From: Succinimonas amylolytica DSM 2873 | GTDB taxonomy: Bacteria > Pseudomonadota > Gammaproteobacteria > Enterobacterales > Succinivibrionaceae | Length of the DNA stretch: 64,000 nucleotides | Direction: 5' to 3' | Assembly: GCF_000378405.1 (NCBI RefSeq) | Contig: NZ_KB899636.1 | Span: forward strand, 533,296 to 597,295 | Shown: positions 61,174 to 64,000 of the stretch, piece by piece | How positions within the stretch are numbered: the first letter of the stretch is position 1 | Layout of the letters: each line of letters starts with the position of its first letter | Made by a program: the position numbers and the translations under genes | The notes under the pieces: model-generated | The model's database searches: none | What the model was told of the DNA's origin: nothing | The model's input: only the letters and a program-made list of their open reading frames with translations

Positions 61174-62784
61174 ATGGCATTTGATAAGAAGGTACTTGAA
61201 AAGTACGGTATCACCGGCGCAACCGAAGTTCTTTACAATCCCTCCTACGAGGTTCTTTTTAACGAGGAAACCAAGGAAGGTCTTACCGGTTTTGATGTTG
61301 GTCAGGAAACCGAGCTCGGTGCAATCAATGTAATGACCGGTGTTTATACCGGCCGTTCACCGAAGGACAAGTTCATTGTTGATGACGAAAATTCCCATGA
61401 TACCGTATGGTGGACCAGTGAAGAATATCCGAACGACAATCACCGTGCTACCAAGGAAGCCTGGGATGCTGTGAAGGATCTTGCCAAGAAGGAACTTTCT
61501 AACAAGAAACTCTATGTGGTTGATGGTTTCTGCGGTGCCAACAAGGATACCCGCATGAAGGTTCGCTTCATTGTTGAAGTAGCCTGGCAGGCTCATTTTG
61601 TAACCAATATGTTCATTCGTCCTCAGACCGAGGCTGATTTTGAGCAGGAGCCGGATTTTATTGTTTACAACGCATCCAAGGCCAAGGTTGAGAACTTCAA
61701 GGAGCTGGGGCTTAATTCTGAAACTGCAGTTGTATTCAATGTAACCACCAAGGAACAGGTCATTCTCAATACTTGGTATGGCGGTGAGATGAAGAAGGGA
61801 ATGTTCTCAATGATGAACTATTACCTTCCTCTGAAGGGCATTGCTTCCATGCACTGTTCTGCAAACTGCGATATGAACGGCGAAAATACCGCTATTTTCT
61901 TTGGTCTGTCCGGTACCGGCAAGACTACTCTTTCCACTGACCCGAAGCGCAAGCTGATCGGTGATGATGAGCATGGCTGGGATGATAACGGCGTGTTCAA
62001 TTTTGAAGGCGGCTGCTATGCTAAGGTTATCAACCTGGATAAGGATTCCGAGCCGGACATTTACAATGCAATTCATCGTGATGCTCTTCTCGAGAATGTT
62101 ACCGTTGATGCTAACGGCAAGATTGATTTTGCTGATAAGAAGGTAACCGAAAACACCCGTGTTTCCTATCCTATTTATCACATCAAGAACATTGTTCGTC
62201 CGATTTCTTCCGCTCCGGCTGCCAAGCAGGTTATTTTCCTCTCTGCTGATGCTTTCGGCGTTCTGCCTCCGGTATCTATTCTTGACAAGGGTCAGACTCA
62301 GTACTACTTCCTTTCTGGCTTTACCGCCAAGCTGGCTGGTACCGAAAGAGGAATTACTCAGCCTACCCCTACCTTCTCTGCTTGCTTCGGTCAGGCATTC
62401 CTGGAACTTCATCCTACCAAGTACGGTGAAGAGCTGGTTAAGCACATGGATAAGAGCGGAGCCAAGGCTTATCTTGTAAATACCGGCTGGAACGGCACCG
62501 GCAAGCGTATTTCCATCAAGGATACTCGCGGCATTATCGATGCAATTCTTAATCACAGTATCGATCAGGCAGAAACCAAGGTTATCCCGATCTTCAATTT
62601 TGTAGTTCCTACCAAGCTTGAAGGCGTTGATACCAACATTCTCGATCCTCGCAACACCTATGATGATCCTGCAAAGTGGGAAGAGAATGCTAAGGATCTT
62701 GCAGCTCGTTTCATTAAGAACTTCAAGAAGTATGAAGGCAATGATGCAGGCAAGGCTCTTGTAGCTTCCGGTCCGAAGCTCTAA
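61174..62784 (+). CDS. pckA: Phosphoenolpyruvate carboxykinase (ATP)
   Basis: Interconverts oxaloacetate and PEP with ATP/ADP. 536 residues. Motifs: [53 protein letters not shown] (P-loop), [24 protein letters not shown]. Its codon choice is restricted relative to its neighbours (many AAG, GTT and ATT repeats, for example), consistent with high expression. In succinate-forming anaerobes the enzyme runs in the carboxylating direction; whether that applies here is inference. Confidence 0.97.
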   Translation: MAFDKKVLEKYGITGATEVLYNPSYEVLFNEETKEGLTGFDVGQETELGAINVMTGVYTGRSPKDKFIVDDENSHDTVWWTSEEYPNDNHRATKEAWDAVKDLAKKELSNKKLYVVDGFCGANKDTRMKVRFIVEVAWQAHFVTNMFIRPQTEADFEQEPDFIVYNASKAKVENFKELGLNSETAVVFNVTTKEQVILNTWYGGEMKKGMFSMMNYYLPLKGIASMHCSANCDMNGENTAIFFGLSGTGKTTLSTDPKRKLIGDDEHGWDDNGVFNFEGGCYAKVINLDKDSEPDIYNAIHRDALLENVTVDANGKIDFADKKVTENTRVSYPIYHIKNIVRPISSAPAAKQVIFLSADAFGVLPPVSILDKGQTQYYFLSGFTAKLAGTERGITQPTPTFSACFGQAFLELHPTKYGEELVKHMDKSGAKAYLVNTGWNGTGKRISIKDTRGIIDAILNHSIDQAETKVIPIFNFVVPTKLEGVDTNILDPRNTYDDPAKWEENAKDLAARFIKNFKKYEGNDAGKALVASGPKL

Positions 62785-62815
62785 TCTGCCTTAGCGCTGT
62801 CTTTAATATTAGGGA

Positions 62816-62846
62816 GAGGCCACCGTCTTGGTGGCTTCTTTATTTT
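62816..62846 (+). terminator. Terminator of pckA
   Basis: GGCCACC / GGTGGC stem with a TTCTTTATTTTA tail. Confidence 0.7.
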
Positions 62847-62898
62847 AGGGATTTTATAATAAATATTTTGGTTCGTTGTTGTTTTTTTGGAGGGGAAT

Positions 62899-63525
62899 AT
62901 GGGCATTTATGTTACCCGGGAAGGGCTTATGCTTATAAAGCAGGAATTCAATGACATCTGGACAAACATTCGTCCGGAGGTAACTAAAAAACTGGCATGG
63001 GCTGCTTCCCTGGGAGATCGCAGTGAAAACGCCGATTATCAATATAACAAGAGGCTGTTACGGGAAATTGATATCTATGTTAAAAGACTTTCTGATATTA
63101 TTCGCGATGCAGAGGTGCTGGATCGCAGTGCGGAAGGAAACCGTAGCAGGAAGGTTTTTTTTGGGGCGTATGTTGAAATTGAAAACGATGACGGGGATAT
63201 TAAGCATTTTCGAATAGTTGGGGCCCCTGAGGTGTATGGCCGTCGTGGCTATATCTCCCTTCAGAGTCCAATGGCTAAAGGTCTTCTCAATCACGAAGTG
63301 GATGATGAGGCGGTTATTATGACTCCCCGGGGCAAGGTATCGTGGTATATAAACCGTATATCCTATCAGCACGAGGATTGGTTTGGGGAAGAGGATAAAC
63401 CGGTATTTCAGTTTTCTAGTTCCAATGAATACAAAGAGCCGGAAATCATGAGTGACGAAGAAATCCAAAAGGCCAGAGATGAATACCTGAAACTCCTTGC
63501 CAGGCAGAGTGACAGCCGAAGCTAG
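62899..63525 (+). CDS. greB: Transcription elongation factor GreB with C-terminal extension
   Basis: GreB rescues backtracked RNA polymerase by stimulating transcript cleavage. The start at 62899 (MGIYVTREGL) has GGAGGGG directly upstream; 208 residues. The N-terminal coiled coil carries the tip acidic residues in SLGDRSENADYQYNK. The core KVFFGAYVEIENDDGD, RIVGAPEVYGRRGYISLQSPMAKGLL and KVSWYINRISY ends at about residue 158, as in E. coli GreB (158 residues). The last 50 residues (acidic, then a charged helix SDEEIQKARDEYLKLLARQSD) are extra. Confidence 0.94.
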   Translation: MGIYVTREGLMLIKQEFNDIWTNIRPEVTKKLAWAASLGDRSENADYQYNKRLLREIDIYVKRLSDIIRDAEVLDRSAEGNRSRKVFFGAYVEIENDDGDIKHFRIVGAPEVYGRRGYISLQSPMAKGLLNHEVDDEAVIMTPRGKVSWYINRISYQHEDWFGEEDKPVFQFSSSNEYKEPEIMSDEEIQKARDEYLKLLARQSDSRS

Positions 63526-63558
63526 GGCTTCTGATAAAAACTGACACTTTTTGGTTTA

Positions 63559-64000
63559 TCAGGCAACGGCTTGGAATCCCGCTCCCTGAGGAGCGTTATC
63601 CGGGGAATAAGCCCTTTTAAGTAGCTTGGCGAATCCTCGGTGGGATGAGGATAAATCCTTCACTGCCTCGTTTACGTTTTTTTCGGGATTTTCATCTTCC
63701 CCTTCTTCGGTATTTGCGATTTTGGAAGGTTGAGCTTCGTTTGTAGCATCCTTAGACTTTTTGACGTTCTCTTCAGCAAGTTCCCTTCGTGCTTCAGCTT
63801 CCTTCATTGCGGCTTCGGCAGCTACTTTGCGATCCTGCCCCGAAGGTTCCTGAGGTGCCAAAGCAGCTCTCTGTACCTGTTGCATTTTAGCAATGGTCTT
63901 ATCAGGCGAATCCTCAACGCTTACGGATATTTGCACCTCGCCGTCGGTGATATATTTTTTGCCGTCAGGACCGGTTTCATATGTATATGACGGACTGGAA
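63559..64000 (-). CDS. SprA-related metalloprotease-like protein, C-terminal part (5' end outside the window)
   Basis: The frame runs in from the window edge. Reading past the apparent GTG start at 63936, the upstream codons give SYTYETGPDGKKYITDGEVQI, so that GTG is internal. With VSVEDSPDKTIAKMQQVQRAALAPQEPSGQDRKVAAEA this matches the conserved C-terminal block of the SprA-related family (often called putative metalloprotease CJM1_0395 family). Then follow a charged Ala/Glu-rich coiled segment and a tail. The family's catalytic motif would lie outside the window. Function is unknown. It is convergent with greB. Confidence 0.8.
   Translation of the reverse strand, partial: SSPSYTYETGPDGKKYITDGEVQISVSVEDSPDKTIAKMQQVQRAALAPQEPSGQDRKVAAEAAMKEAEARRELAEENVKKSKDATNEAQPSKIANTEEGEDENPEKNVNEAVKDLSSSHRGFAKLLKRAYSPDNAPQGAGFQAVA

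Noticed and set aside
61807-62556. 249-codon frame opposite pckA
   Set aside because: Antisense shadow within a highly expressed gene with biased codons, which removes stops on the other strand.

Overview
The window looks like chromosome of a gammaproteobacterium. It carries a 16S-tRNA-Glu-23S-5S operon preceded by btuB-murI, a priA/rpmE pair, an uvrA-ssb-MSHA pilus-mreBCD-maf-rng-tldD block, and a gpmI / yibN-secB-gpsA block. This gene order is familiar from Vibrio, Aeromonas, Shewanella and (in part) Escherichia. Moderate GC, ATP-dependent PEP carboxykinase, a malic enzyme and a large surface pullulanase would suit a starch-using, succinate-forming member of the Aeromonadales such as the Succinivibrionaceae. 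That placement is inference; the 16S gene at 9452-10990 would settle it.

Layout. 1-2.9 kb: priA (minus) facing rpmE. 3.1-6.7 kb: malic enzyme, then a cobalamin riboswitch and btuB. 6.7-9.3 kb: an AT-rich gap with inverted repeats and DnaA-box-like 9-mers, then murI and a membrane protein of unknown role. 9.2-14.5 kb: complete rRNA operon with promoter, boxA sites and terminator. 15-17.2 kb: a small P-loop kinase-like protein and a polytopic membrane protein. 17.9-22.6 kb: metA and cobalamin-dependent metH. 22.7-27.7 kb (minus): a secreted pilin-like protein, a DUF2750 protein, uvrA and ssb. 28.1-41.4 kb: a colinear MSHA type IV pilus cluster of fifteen genes, lacking mshH, mshQ and a second MshA/B-type pilin gene. 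41.6-46.2 kb: mreB, mreC, mreD, maf, rng. 46.4-50.5 kb: tldD, a periplasmic rhodanese, darP and pmbA. 50.6-54 kb: glpX, panM and gpmI. 54.3-57.7 kb: a lipoprotein pullulanase set between gpmI and yibN. 57.8-60.8 kb: yibN, secB, gpsA, nfuA and a small coiled-coil protein. 61.2-64 kb: pckA, greB and the truncated end of a SprA-related metalloprotease-like gene.

How the parts fit. BtuB imports cobalamin under riboswitch control and MetH uses it, while MetA starts the methionine branch; its Glu111 predicts acetyl-CoA use. Malic enzyme, GlpX, GpmI and PckA sit around the PEP/pyruvate and gluconeogenic nodes. The MSHA genes encode a complete inner-membrane, ATPase, secretin and pilin set, and MshE has the N-terminal domain type that binds c-di-GMP. 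Most of the window is conserved core genome and I see no mobile element, CRISPR array or phage. The less ordinary items are the pilin-like protein with a Sec signal instead of a prepilin leader, the reduced MSHA locus, the repeat-rich gap before murI, a YibN rhodanese without its cysteine, and GreB with an added tail.
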